Positions 45,118 to 53,999 of a stretch of 64,000 nt of DNA are shown one piece after another. The DNA is from Paraburkholderia xenovorans LB400. Lineage in GTDB: Bacteria > Pseudomonadota > Gammaproteobacteria > Burkholderiales > Burkholderiaceae. The translations under genes were made by a program, and so were the position numbers. The notes beneath the pieces were generated by a model. It was not told where the DNA came from. It saw only the letters and a list, made by a program, of their open reading frames with translations, and made no database searches. The stretch is taken from NCBI RefSeq assembly GCF_000013645.1, contig NC_007951.1:434001-498000 (forward strand), read 5' to 3'. Position 1 is the first letter of the stretch. Every line of letters begins with the position of its first letter.

Positions 45118-48100
45118 ATGACTCCTTTTCTATCGAAGCGGCTGCTGATCAACCTGGCGGTCGTCGCCGCGGCGGTCGGCGCGAACGCGTTCGTCGCCTA
45201 CGCGCAGATTTGCGGCCAACGCGACGCCGACGCACGCATGCTGCGGTCGACGAGCGTGCGCCAGAACCTCGACGCCTACCAGTCGGCGCTCGACGGCGGC
45301 CTTGCCGCGCTCGGCCGCTTCGAGACGTCGGGCGAGTCCGCGCCGGCCGGCGCGGCGACCAGCATGGCCGCGACGCTCACGCGTCTGGAGAGCGACCTGC
45401 GCGGCGAACTTGCCGGCGACCCCGCCATGCTCGACGCGCTCGCCAGGCTGAGCGCGGACAGCCATGCGTTGCAACACGACATCGACGACGCGCTGCTGAG
45501 GAGCGCCGACTCCGGCGCGAGCGCCTCGCGTCCGTGGGCGGCCTCGACCTATACCCATCTCGGGCTCGGCATGCACCGCGTCGAAGCCGCGCTGGCCGCG
45601 CTGCGCGGCGAGGAGAACCGCGCGTTGCGGGCCTCGCTCGCGGCGTCGGCGAGCGAAACCCAGCGGGCCATGTTCCTGCTGATCGTGACGATGCTGGCCG
45701 GCAGCGTGCTGCTGATCTACACGTTCGGCGCCCGTGAAAGCAGCGCGCGCGAGAAGCTGCGCACCGTTCGCGCGCTCGGCCGCAACGACGAACGTTTTCG
45801 CGGCCTGTTCGACGACCATCCGGTGCCGATGTATATCGTCGATCGCGAGACGTTGCGCTTTCTCGCCGTCAACGCGGCCGCGATCCAGCAATACGGCTAT
45901 TCCGAAAGCGAATTTCTCGGCATGACGATCCGCGCGATCCGGCCGAAAGCCGAGATCTCGCGTCTCGAATCGCATCTTCAGCGTAGCGACGCGACCCACC
46001 ACGGCCGCACGATGGCGGGCATCTGGCATCACCGGCGCAAGGACGGCTCGACGATCAGCGCCGACATTTCGTATCACGCGCTGAACTTCATGGGCCGCGC
46101 CGCATTCTTCGTGCTGGCCGACGACGTCACCGACCAGATCAACGCCGAAGCCGAAGCGCAGCGTTCGAACCAGATGCTCGAAGCGGTGATCGACAATATT
46201 CCGCAGCGCATTTTCTGGAAGGACCTGGAGTCGCGCTATCTCGGCTGCAACATGGCGTTCGCGCGCGACGCCGGACTCGCGTATCCCGAGCAGGTGGTGG
46301 GCAAGAGCGACGCCGACATGCCGTGGCGCGACTTCTCCAGCCTGCTGAACGACCACGACAGGGAAGTGGCGAGCACCGGCGTGCCGAAGATGAATTTCGA
46401 AGTCGATCTGATGATCGACGGCGTGCACCGCACCACCGTCACGAGCAAGCTGCCGTTCACCGACGGCGACGGCCGCGTAATCGGCGTGCTCGGTTCGTAC
46501 ACGGATATCACCGAGCGCAAGCGCGCCGACCTTGCGTTGCGCCTGCAAAGCCGCGCGCTCGATGCGAGCGTCAACGCGATTCTGATCACCGCGCCGTCGC
46601 CGGCCGGCAATCTGATCGAGTACGTGAACCCGGCGTTCATGCGCATTACCGGCTACGACGCCGCCGAGGCGATCGGCCACGATTGCCGCCTGCTACAGCG
46701 CGACGATCGCGACCAGGAAGGCGTCGCGCTGATCCGCCAGGCGCTCGCCGCGAACCGCGAAGTGAGCGCCGTGGTGCGCAACTATCGCAAGGACGGCGCG
46801 TTGTTCTGGAATCAGCTCTTCATCGCGCCAGTGCCGGATCAGGACGGCGTGATCACGCATCACATCGGCGTGATCAACGACGTGACCGATCTGATGCGCT
46901 ATCAGGAACAGCTCGAATATCAGGCCAACTACGACAGCCTGACGCGCCTGCCGAACCGCAATCTGCTGCGCGACCGTCTGCAGCACGCGTTGATCGTCGC
47001 GCAGCGGCATCACAAGGGCGTCGCGGTGGTGTTCATCGACCTGGACGGCTTCAAGAACGTCAACGACAGCCTCGGCCACAGCGTGGGCGACCGGCTGCTG
47101 AGCGTGGTTGCCGAGCGCCTGGCACGTTGCACGCGCACGAGCGATACGGTGGCGCGGCACGGCGGCGACGAGTTCGTGATCGTGATGACCGATACCGTCG
47201 ACGAAAAGTCGCTGATCGCGTGGATGGAGCGCGTGCGCGTGTCGATCTCCGAGCCGGTCTGGCTCGACGGCACCGAGCTGTACGTTGGTTGCAGCATGGG
47301 CGCGAGCCTGTTCCCGCAAGACGGCGAAGACGCCGAAACGCTGATGAAGAAGGCCGATCTGGCGATGTATCGCGCCAAGGACATGGGCCGCAATACGTTC
47401 CAGTTCTATCAGCCGGAAATGAACGCGAGCGCGGGCACACGTCTGAATCTCGAACGGCGCTTGCGCCGCGCGCTGCGCGACAACCAGTTCCTGCTGCACT
47501 ACCAGCCGCAGGTGGATATCGTGAGCGGACAGATCGTCGGCACCGAGGCGCTGGTGCGCTGGCGCGATCCGGAAGTCGGACTGGTGCCGCCGTCGTCGTT
47601 CATTCCGGTGGCGGAAGAAAGCGGGCTGATCGGGCCGCTCTCGGAGTGGGTGCTGCGTGAGGCGTGCCGCCAGAACAAGGCCTGGCAGGACGAAGGCTTG
47701 CCGCCGGCGCGCGTCTCGGTGAATCTGTCCGCGCGCGTGTTCCAGCAGCGCGATATCGCCAAGCTGGTCATGCAGGTGCTGGACGAGACTGGCCTGGAGC
47801 CGCAATACCTCGAACTCGAGCTGACCGAAAGCACCATCATGCGCAATGCCGAAGAAGCCGTGTCGATGCTCAACGAGCTGCACGCGCTCGGCATTGGCCT
47901 TGCCATCGACGACTTCGGCACCGGCTATTCGAGTCTCAGCTATCTGAAGCGCTTCCCGGTGGACCGCCTGAAGATCGACCGCTCGTTCGTCTCCGACATT
48001 GGCATATCGGGCGACGACGAAACGATCACCTCGGCGATCATCGCGCTCGCGCACTCGCTGAAATTGCAGGTGATCGCCGAAGGCGTGGAGACGTCCGCGC

Positions 48101-48228
48101 AGCTCGACTTCCTGAAAGAGCGCGCGTGCGACGAAATGCAGGGCTTCTACTTTGCAAAGCCGTTGTCGACGGACGCCATTTCCGAACTGCTGCAGGGTGG
48201 CGTGGGGCGCGAACTGGCCACAGTGTGA
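45118..48228 (+). CDS. PAS-GGDEF-EAL cyclic-di-GMP signalling protein
   Basis: A 1036-residue membrane-bound protein. N-terminal helix (about 8-24), periplasmic sensor stretch, second helix (about 185-205), then three PAS-like domains (about 230-340, 350-460 and 470-590), a GGDEF domain with GGDEF at 682-686, and an EAL domain with EAL at 810-812. In the EAL part the LTES, DDFGTGYSSL and AEGVET motifs are intact, so both c-di-GMP synthesis and hydrolysis are possible. ATG 45118. Convergent with the GST gene. Confidence 0.93.
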   Translation: MTPFLSKRLLINLAVVAAAVGANAFVAYAQICGQRDADARMLRSTSVRQNLDAYQSALDGGLAALGRFETSGESAPAGAATSMAATLTRLESDLRGELAGDPAMLDALARLSADSHALQHDIDDALLRSADSGASASRPWAASTYTHLGLGMHRVEAALAALRGEENRALRASLAASASETQRAMFLLIVTMLAGSVLLIYTFGARESSAREKLRTVRALGRNDERFRGLFDDHPVPMYIVDRETLRFLAVNAAAIQQYGYSESEFLGMTIRAIRPKAEISRLESHLQRSDATHHGRTMAGIWHHRRKDGSTISADISYHALNFMGRAAFFVLADDVTDQINAEAEAQRSNQMLEAVIDNIPQRIFWKDLESRYLGCNMAFARDAGLAYPEQVVGKSDADMPWRDFSSLLNDHDREVASTGVPKMNFEVDLMIDGVHRTTVTSKLPFTDGDGRVIGVLGSYTDITERKRADLALRLQSRALDASVNAILITAPSPAGNLIEYVNPAFMRITGYDAAEAIGHDCRLLQRDDRDQEGVALIRQALAANREVSAVVRNYRKDGALFWNQLFIAPVPDQDGVITHHIGVINDVTDLMRYQEQLEYQANYDSLTRLPNRNLLRDRLQHALIVAQRHHKGVAVVFIDLDGFKNVNDSLGHSVGDRLLSVVAERLARCTRTSDTVARHGGDEFVIVMTDTVDEKSLIAWMERVRVSISEPVWLDGTELYVGCSMGASLFPQDGEDAETLMKKADLAMYRAKDMGRNTFQFYQPEMNASAGTRLNLERRLRRALRDNQFLLHYQPQVDIVSGQIVGTEALVRWRDPEVGLVPPSSFIPVAEESGLIGPLSEWVLREACRQNKAWQDEGLPPARVSVNLSARVFQQRDIAKLVMQVLDETGLEPQYLELELTESTIMRNAEEAVSMLNELHALGIGLAIDDFGTGYSSLSYLKRFPVDRLKIDRSFVSDIGISGDDETITSAIIALAHSLKLQVIAEGVETSAQLDFLKERACDEMQGFYFAKPLSTDAISELLQGGVGRELATV

Positions 48229-48247
48229 GCGTTCGCGCCCGGTGTGC

Positions 48248-48862
48248 TCATTGCGCCGGCGTGCTCAGGAAAACCGGTAACGCTTCCGCCTTTTCGGAGA
48301 ACGACTGCAGGACGGGATGCGCCGTCTTGCCGACCATTCCCGGCAACATCATCTGCGTGAATTGCCAGGCCACCGCCACGGTGACGTCGGCCGCGTCGAA
48401 CTGATTGGCCTCGACCGGCAGCGTCGCCGCCGCGAGGTCGCGTTCGAGCTCGGCGTAAGCGGCGAACAACTGCGTGCTCACGCGCTCGATCCACGGCTCA
48501 TGCTGCTTCGCCTCCGGCCGCAGATTGCGTTCGTAGACGATCTGCACGCTCTTCTCGCACGCGGCAAGCGCGAGTCCCGTGAGACGGGCGGCGCGCAAGG
48601 CGGCGTCGGGCCGTGTCGGGAAAAGCCGCTGGTCCGGCCCGGCGAGCGTGGCGAGGTACTGGAGAATCACCGTCGAATCCATCACGGTCTGGCCGTTGTC
48701 GGCGATCAGCGTGGGCGCCTTGACGACCGGATTGATCTTCGCGAACTGCTCGTAGGTGCTGAACACCGAGATCGCCTCATGCTCGAACTCGAACTTCAGC
48801 AATTTGAGGCAGATAGCGACCCGGCGTACGTAGGGCGAATCCAGCATTCCGATCAGTTTCAT
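48248..48862 (-). CDS. Glutathione S-transferase family protein
   Basis: A 204-residue GST. The thioredoxin-like N-terminal domain has MKLIGMLDSPYVRRVAICLKLL, with Ser9 as the likely thiol-activating residue, and TVMDSTVILQYLATL; the C-terminal helical domain ends QSFSEKAEALPVF. The ATG at 48862 (gggaatgag upstream) is preferred over longer frames. It is divergent from a LysR regulator, which may control it. Substrate unknown. Confidence 0.88.
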   Translation of the reverse strand: MKLIGMLDSPYVRRVAICLKLLKFEFEHEAISVFSTYEQFAKINPVVKAPTLIADNGQTVMDSTVILQYLATLAGPDQRLFPTRPDAALRAARLTGLALAACEKSVQIVYERNLRPEAKQHEPWIERVSTQLFAAYAELERDLAAATLPVEANQFDAADVTVAVAWQFTQMMLPGMVGKTAHPVLQSFSEKAEALPVFLSTPAQ

Positions 48863-48997
48863 CTCATTCCCGTTAGAACATCTATCATGGCGCGCCGCCA
48901 GCCGCGGCGCTCTCGCGGTTCCCATGCCGGCACGGAGTGGGGCGCTTCGAACCGATAGATTAAGCATCTCCGCCGATCAAAAAAAGCGACAATTAAC

Positions 48998-49010
48998 GAC
49001 GATTTACGTC
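48998..49010. promoter_or_regulatory. Inverted repeat in the GST/LysR divergent region
   Basis: GACG-ATTTA-CGTC (48998-49010) is a short inverted repeat 12 bases before the LysR ATG. LysR regulators often bind such sites and control a divergent gene. The site is short, so support is moderate to weak. Confidence 0.35.
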
Positions 49011-49022
49011 AGAATTTCTTAC

Positions 49023-49955
49023 ATGAAACCGATCCCGCCTTTGACCGCGCTGCGCTGCTTCGAGGCCGTCGCCCGCCTGGGCGGCGTGACGCAGGCGGCG
49101 CGCGAACTGCATGTCACGCACTCGGCGGTAAGCCAGCAGATCAAGGTGCTGGAAGAGTCGATGGGCGTCGCACTGTTCATGCGCGCGGCGCGCGGGCTGC
49201 GGCTGACCGAGGAGGGCAGGCTTTACGCGCTCGACATCCGCATGGCGCTGCGCGATATCACGCATGCCACGCGCCGCGCGCAGGCCCGCCCGCACGAAAG
49301 CGAACTGGTGATCACGACCTTGCCGTCGTTTGCTCAGCACTGGCTGGTGCCGCGTCTCGCCAGTTTTCGCGACGCGCATCCGTATTACCGGATCCGCTTG
49401 CTGACGAGTTTGCAGGTCGAGGACTTCCGCCAAGGCGTGAGCGATATCGGCATTCGCATGGGTCAGGGGCATTGGCCCGACGTCGCGCAACAGAAACTGT
49501 TCGACGACGAGATGGTGGTGGTCGCGGCGCCGCACTTCGCGCTCGCGCCGGATGGCCGCTTTCCGGTCACTGCCGCGGACGTGATGGCCTGCCCGCTGAT
49601 CTCGAGTCCCGATACGCCGTGGCATGAGTGGTGCCAGGCGGCACAGGTGTCGGAGCCGGCCGAAGGTGCCGTGGTGCTGTCGGCGAACGATTCCAATCTC
49701 GTGATCGCCGCCGTGCTGCAGGGCCAGGGCGTCGCGCTCGAACGGCGCAGTCTCGTCGCGTATGCGCTCGCGCGGGGCGAACTGCTGCAGATCACCGATA
49801 TTCGCGTGCCGTACCCTTATCCGTACTGGCTGGTGTGGCAGCAACGCGAAATCCTCGATGCCGCGCAGGCGCATTTCGCGCAGTGGATAGAAGGTGAGGT
49901 CGACGCCTACCTGCGCAACGGCAGCGCGCCTGCGGCGGCGATTCGTGCGGGTTAG
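49023..49955 (+). CDS. LysR family transcriptional regulator (GcvA-like)
   Basis: A 310-residue regulator with an N-terminal winged helix (ALRCFEAVARLGGVTQAARELHVTHSAVSQQIKVLEE) and a C-terminal periplasmic-binding-like effector domain. The PPLTALRCFEAVARLGG opening is GcvA-like. Divergent from the GST gene with 160 bases between, a typical target arrangement. The effector is not known. Confidence 0.9.
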   Translation: MKPIPPLTALRCFEAVARLGGVTQAARELHVTHSAVSQQIKVLEESMGVALFMRAARGLRLTEEGRLYALDIRMALRDITHATRRAQARPHESELVITTLPSFAQHWLVPRLASFRDAHPYYRIRLLTSLQVEDFRQGVSDIGIRMGQGHWPDVAQQKLFDDEMVVVAAPHFALAPDGRFPVTAADVMACPLISSPDTPWHEWCQAAQVSEPAEGAVVLSANDSNLVIAAVLQGQGVALERRSLVAYALARGELLQITDIRVPYPYPYWLVWQQREILDAAQAHFAQWIEGEVDAYLRNGSAPAAAIRAG

Positions 49956-50143
49956 CCCGTGCCGGTTCGCGTAAACGGTTTTTCGAAAAACGCTTCGGTC
50001 GGCTATATTCGTGGTTCCCATCTCAGACTGCGCTGGGAACCACGAAGCACCGATTCACGTGGCGTTGCGCCCGCTTTTCGCTGCTCGCACCGGGTCATGG
50101 GCGTTTCGCCGTCGACTATTCGCCAATCCGACTGGAGAGAACA

Positions 50144-50482
50144 ATGACGTCGTCACCTGCAAAGAAACTGTCTGTGTTGCTGGCATCGGTTGTACTGAGC
50201 GTGGCATGTGCCGCGCCGGCGTTCGCGCAAAGCGGCGGCGGTGGCGGCGGTCCCACGGGGAGCGATTCTGACGCGGCCGTTCCGTCGGCCGCCTCGAAGG
50301 CGGCACCGAGCACCAAGGCTCAGCGCAAGGCCGCGCGCAAACAGGCGCGGGCGAAGAAAAACGCCGAGTTGAAAAAGTTGGAGGCCAACGGTTATCAGCC
50401 GTCGCGTAACGATCCGAACTATCCGAACGACATTCAGAACGCGCAGAAGAAGGCGGGAATCGGCACGGCGGCGAGCCAGTAA
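50144..50482 (+). CDS. Small secreted protein, DUF4148-like
   Basis: A 112-residue product with a signal peptide (cleavage near AFAQS), a glycine-rich stretch, a lysine/arginine/alanine-rich helix and a C-terminal KKLEANGYQPSRNDPNYPNDIQNAQKK segment similar to the GY-P-D-YP-DIQ pattern of DUF4148 proteins, which are common in Burkholderia. Function is unknown. The mature protein is basic and probably partly disordered. Ends at a good terminator. Confidence 0.75.
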   Translation: MTSSPAKKLSVLLASVVLSVACAAPAFAQSGGGGGGPTGSDSDAAVPSAASKAAPSTKAQRKAARKQARAKKNAELKKLEANGYQPSRNDPNYPNDIQNAQKKAGIGTAASQ

Positions 50483-50512
50483 GGCACACCGCCGAAGCCG
50501 AAGCCGAAGCGC

Positions 50513-50539
50513 AACGAGGCGCCGGAGCGCCTCGTTTTT
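50513..50539 (+). terminator. Rho-independent terminator after the small secreted protein
   Basis: A 10-bp perfect stem (AACGAGGCGC at 50513-50522 and GCGCCTCGTT at 50527-50536), CGGA tetraloop, and a T run at 50535-50539. It lies between convergent genes and could serve the plus strand. Confidence 0.85.
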
Positions 50540-50556
50540 CGTTTACCGCGAACCGC

Positions 50557-50952
50557 TCAATCCAGCGTCGGCAGCGCGCGCGGACGCCTGTCGCTATCGG
50601 TCGCGACATAGGTCAGCGTGGCTTCGGTGACTTTCACGAGGTCTTCGGTGAGGCTCATGCGCTGCGCGTAGACCTCGACCTCGACGGTGACCGACGTATT
50701 GCCCGTCTTGACGATATCCGCGTAAAAGCTCAGCAGATCGCCGACGAACACCGGCTGCTTGAACACGAACGAATTGACCGCGATGGTGGCCACCCGCCCG
50801 TTGGCACGGCGGCTTGCCGGGATCGAGCCGGCAATGTCCACTTGCGCCATGATCCAGCCGCCGAACACGTCGCCGTGGACGTTCGCATCCGAGGGCTGCG
50901 GCACCACGCGCAGCGCGCAGTGCTTTTGCGGGAGTTGAAGAAGATTGGTCAT
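50557..50952 (-). CDS. Acyl-CoA thioesterase (YciA-like hotdog)
   Basis: A 131-residue hotdog-fold thioesterase. The N-terminal part has VVPQPSDANVHGDVFGGWIMAQVD, the family motif containing the catalytic-type Asp, and later VNSFVFKQPVFVGDLLSFYADIVKTGNTSVTVEVEVYAQR. It hydrolyses acyl-CoAs; the chain-length preference is unknown. It is convergent with the secreted protein gene and divergent from the ABC transporter. Confidence 0.88.
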   Translation of the reverse strand: MTNLLQLPQKHCALRVVPQPSDANVHGDVFGGWIMAQVDIAGSIPASRRANGRVATIAVNSFVFKQPVFVGDLLSFYADIVKTGNTSVTVEVEVYAQRMSLTEDLVKVTEATLTYVATDSDRRPRALPTLD

Positions 50953-51235
50953 CGGGGCACCCTTGAGAAACGTGTTGGTTCGATCGGCTGGACCAGCAGG
51001 CGGGGCAATTCACGACAACGGTACGGCACGCACCGCGCGGCCAACGTGCCACCTACGGCCGGACAACCCATGAAAAGCGGCGCCAGCCGGCTTCTGCGAC
51101 AATAGAAAGATCAGGAATTGTACGGGAAAGCGCCCAGCCGGGTCGCGCGACAAAATGCAGTGTGCCGGGCCGGCATGCCGCGGTCGGCGCGCCGCTGCGA
51201 ACTCCGGCATTTCCACACTCTCCCCAGCCGATCCC

Positions 51236-53125
51236 ATGCGCCGTACGCCCTCGTCCGAACTCTCCCCGATCTCCACCCAGCCGCGCAACGACTGGCAGAC
51301 GATTCTGCCGCTGCTGCCGTATCTCGCCACGTATAAGTGGCGGGTGGCTTTCGCGCTGAGTTGCCTGATCGGCGCGAAGGTTGCCAACCTGGGCGTGCCG
51401 ATCGTCATGAAGCGGATCGTCGACAGCCTCGCCTCGGTGCAGCATCTCACCGCGCTCGGCCGCGCCAACGATTCGCCAGGCATCGTCCTGCTGGGCGGCG
51501 TCGGCCTGATGGTGGTCGCGTATGCGGTGGTGCGGCTGTCCACGTCGCTGTTCACCGAACTGCGCGAGATCCTGTTTTCGAAGGTGACCGAAAGCGCGGT
51601 GCGGCAACTGGCGCTGAAAGTGTTCCGCCATCTGCATGCGCTGTCGCTGCGCTTTCATCTCGAACGGCAGACCGGCGGCATGTCGCGCGATATCGAGCGC
51701 GGCACGCGCGGCATCACGCAGCTGATCTCGTATTCGCTGTACAGCATTCTGCCCACGCTCGTCGAAGTCGGGCTCGTGCTCGGCTTTTTCGTCGTCAAAT
51801 ACGAGGCGTATTACGCGGTGGTCACGTTCATCGCGCTCGCGGTGTACATCGTCTTCACGGTGAAGGTCACGGAATGGCGCACGCATTTTCGCCGCACCAT
51901 GAACGATCTCGATTCGAAGGCGAATTCGCGTGCGATCGATTCGCTGCTGAACTACGAGACCGTCAAATACTTCGGCAACGAAGAGTGGGAAGCGAGCCGT
52001 TACGACGAAAACCTGAAGCGCTACCGCACGGCGGCGATCAAGTCGCAGCGCTCGCTGTCGGCGCTGAACTTCGGCCAGCAGGCGATCATCGGCACCGGGC
52101 TCGTGTTCATTCTGTGGCGCGCCACGCAAGGCGTGATGGCCGGGCGTCTCACGCTCGGCGATCTGGTGCTGATCAACACCTTCATGCTGCAGCTTTATAT
52201 TCCGCTGAATTTTCTCGGCGTGGTGTATCGCGAGTTGAAGCAGAGTCTCACCGATATGGACCGCATGTTCACGCTGCTCGGCGCGGCGCAGGAAGTGCCC
52301 GACCTGGAAGGCGCGCCCGCGCTGCGCGTGAGCGGCGCTCAGGTGCGCTTCGAACACGTGAACTTCGCGTATGAACCGGCGCGCCAGATTCTGCACGACG
52401 TGAGCTTCACCATTGCGGCGGGCACCACGACGGCGGTGGTCGGCCATAGCGGCTCGGGCAAATCGACCCTCGCGCGGCTGATGTTCCGCTTCTACGATCT
52501 GGACCGCGCGACGGGCGGCGCGATCACGATCGACGGTCAGGATATTCGTGACGTCACGCAGGATTCGCTGCGCGCGTCGATCGGGATCGTGCCGCAGGAT
52601 ACGGTGCTGTTCAACGACTCGATCTATTACAACATCGCTTACGGCCGGCCCTCGGCGACACGCGAGGAAGTGATCGCGGCGGCGCGCGCGGCGCATATTC
52701 ACGAGTTCATCGAGGGCTTGCCGAAGGGCTATGACACGCCGGTCGGCGAGCGTGGCCTGAAGTTGTCCGGCGGCGAAAAGCAGCGCGTGGCGATTGCGCG
52801 GACCATCCTCAAGAATCCGCCCATTCTGCTGTTCGACGAAGCGACCTCCGCGCTCGATTCGCGTTCCGAGCGGGCCATTCAGCACGAGCTGGATCAGATC
52901 GCCCGCGAGCGCACCACGCTGATCATCGCGCACCGGCTGTCGACCGTCGTGCATGCGCAGCAGATCATCGTGATGGACAAAGGACGGATCGTCGAGCGCG
53001 GCACGCATGCCGAACTGTTGCGCGCGAACGGGCTGTTCGCGCAGATGTGGGCGTTGCAGCAGCAGCGCACGACAGAGGCGCCGGAATCGGCGGAAACGGT
53101 CGGCGCGGGAGACGCTGGGCGATAG
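51236..53125 (+). CDS. Atm1/HMT1-type ABC exporter, fused permease-ATPase
   Basis: A 629-residue ABC half-transporter. Six-helix membrane domain (about 20-330) is followed by the ATPase: Walker A GHSGSGKST near 403, signature LSGGEKQR at 510-517, Walker B ILLFDEATSALD near 531-542, and the H-loop IIAHRLSTV. The membrane part (TGGMSRDIERGTRGI, NYETVKYFGNEEWE) is of the Atm1 type, which exports glutathione-linked or metal-related compounds. The ATG at 51236 is chosen; a longer frame from 51155 exists and the start is not certain. Confidence 0.9.
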   Translation: MRRTPSSELSPISTQPRNDWQTILPLLPYLATYKWRVAFALSCLIGAKVANLGVPIVMKRIVDSLASVQHLTALGRANDSPGIVLLGGVGLMVVAYAVVRLSTSLFTELREILFSKVTESAVRQLALKVFRHLHALSLRFHLERQTGGMSRDIERGTRGITQLISYSLYSILPTLVEVGLVLGFFVVKYEAYYAVVTFIALAVYIVFTVKVTEWRTHFRRTMNDLDSKANSRAIDSLLNYETVKYFGNEEWEASRYDENLKRYRTAAIKSQRSLSALNFGQQAIIGTGLVFILWRATQGVMAGRLTLGDLVLINTFMLQLYIPLNFLGVVYRELKQSLTDMDRMFTLLGAAQEVPDLEGAPALRVSGAQVRFEHVNFAYEPARQILHDVSFTIAAGTTTAVVGHSGSGKSTLARLMFRFYDLDRATGGAITIDGQDIRDVTQDSLRASIGIVPQDTVLFNDSIYYNIAYGRPSATREEVIAAARAAHIHEFIEGLPKGYDTPVGERGLKLSGGEKQRVAIARTILKNPPILLFDEATSALDSRSERAIQHELDQIARERTTLIIAHRLSTVVHAQQIIVMDKGRIVERGTHAELLRANGLFAQMWALQQQRTTEAPESAETVGAGDAGR

Positions 53126-53183
53126 ACTACTGCGGTGATTTTTTGTGTGGTTGCCTGGCAATCGGCGCGGCGCCAGGCTTTGG

Positions 53184-53271
53184 CGCCAAACGCCAAACGC
53201 CAAACGCCAAACGCCAAACGCCAAACGCCAAACGCCAAACGCCAAACGCCAAACGCCAAACGCCAAACGCC
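53184..53271. repeat. Heptanucleotide tandem repeat CGCCAAA, 12 copies
   Basis: Twelve exact copies of CGCCAAA (53184-53267) plus CGCC. It fills most of the gap between the ABC exporter stop and the murU stop and touches the murU stop codon. Such a perfect run of a 7-bp unit is likely to vary in copy number between strains. Confidence 0.97.
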
Positions 53272-53996
53272 TAGCTCCCGGCTCCTGCCGCGCGCAAACG
53301 CTGATCCAGTTCCCCCAACTGAGCGGGCGTGCCGACGTTCTCCCACAAGCCCTCGTACAACTCGCCACTCGCCAGACCGCGTGCAATCGTCTCGCGGTAA
53401 TACGGCGTGAGCGCGCGCCGCGTGTCGCGCGGCAAATCACGGAACATGCGGGTGTCGTAAAGACCGATGTTGCCGAACGTGAAGCGCGGCTGCGCTTCGA
53501 GCGACAGCGCGCCGTCAGCCAGACCGAAGTCGCCTTCAGGATGAAACGCCGGATTAGGCACCATCACGAGATGCATGCCCGGTTCGGGCAATGCGGCGAG
53601 CTTCTCCGCGCGCGCATTCAACGTGGCGTAATCGAAGTCCGCATACACATCGCCGCTGACCGCGACGAACACTTCACTCGCGCCGCTATCTTCGAGCAGC
53701 GGCAACGCCTGCACGATGCCGCCCGCCGTCTCCAGCGCCTCGCGCTCGGGCGAGTAGCGCAACGCCACCTGCCAGCGCGAGCCGTTGCCGAGGGTGGCTT
53801 CGATCTGCTCGCCGAGCCACGCGTGGTTGATCACGATGGTTCGAAAGCCCGCCTGCGCGAGCCGTTCGATCTGCCAGACGATCAGCGGCTTGCCGCCCAC
53901 TTCGAGCAAAGGCTTGGGACGCGTGTCGGTCAGCGGCCGCATGCGCTCGCCGCGGCCTGCGGCGAAAATCATTGCTTTCTTCACGGACATCGTCAT
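53271..53996 (-). CDS. murU: N-acetylmuramate-1-phosphate uridylyltransferase MurU-like
   Basis: A 241-residue nucleotidyltransferase with the signature FAAGRGERMRPLTDTRPKPLLEVGGKPL near the start. With the kinase AmgK encoded just upstream (3-base gap), it would turn N-acetylmuramate-1-phosphate into UDP-MurNAc in the cell-wall recycling bypass known from Pseudomonas. Context (amgK, lptD) supports this over a general sugar nucleotidyltransferase. The stop codon abuts the heptamer repeat. Confidence 0.88.
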   Translation of the reverse strand: MTMSVKKAMIFAAGRGERMRPLTDTRPKPLLEVGGKPLIVWQIERLAQAGFRTIVINHAWLGEQIEATLGNGSRWQVALRYSPEREALETAGGIVQALPLLEDSGASEVFVAVSGDVYADFDYATLNARAEKLAALPEPGMHLVMVPNPAFHPEGDFGLADGALSLEAQPRFTFGNIGLYDTRMFRDLPRDTRRALTPYYRETIARGLASGELYEGLWENVGTPAQLGELDQRLRAAGAGS

Positions 53997-53999
53997 CGG

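Noticed and set aside
53184..53271. Possible CRISPR array
   Set aside because: The unit is only 7 bases, copies are contiguous and there are no spacers or cas genes. The same reasoning excludes the other three arrays.
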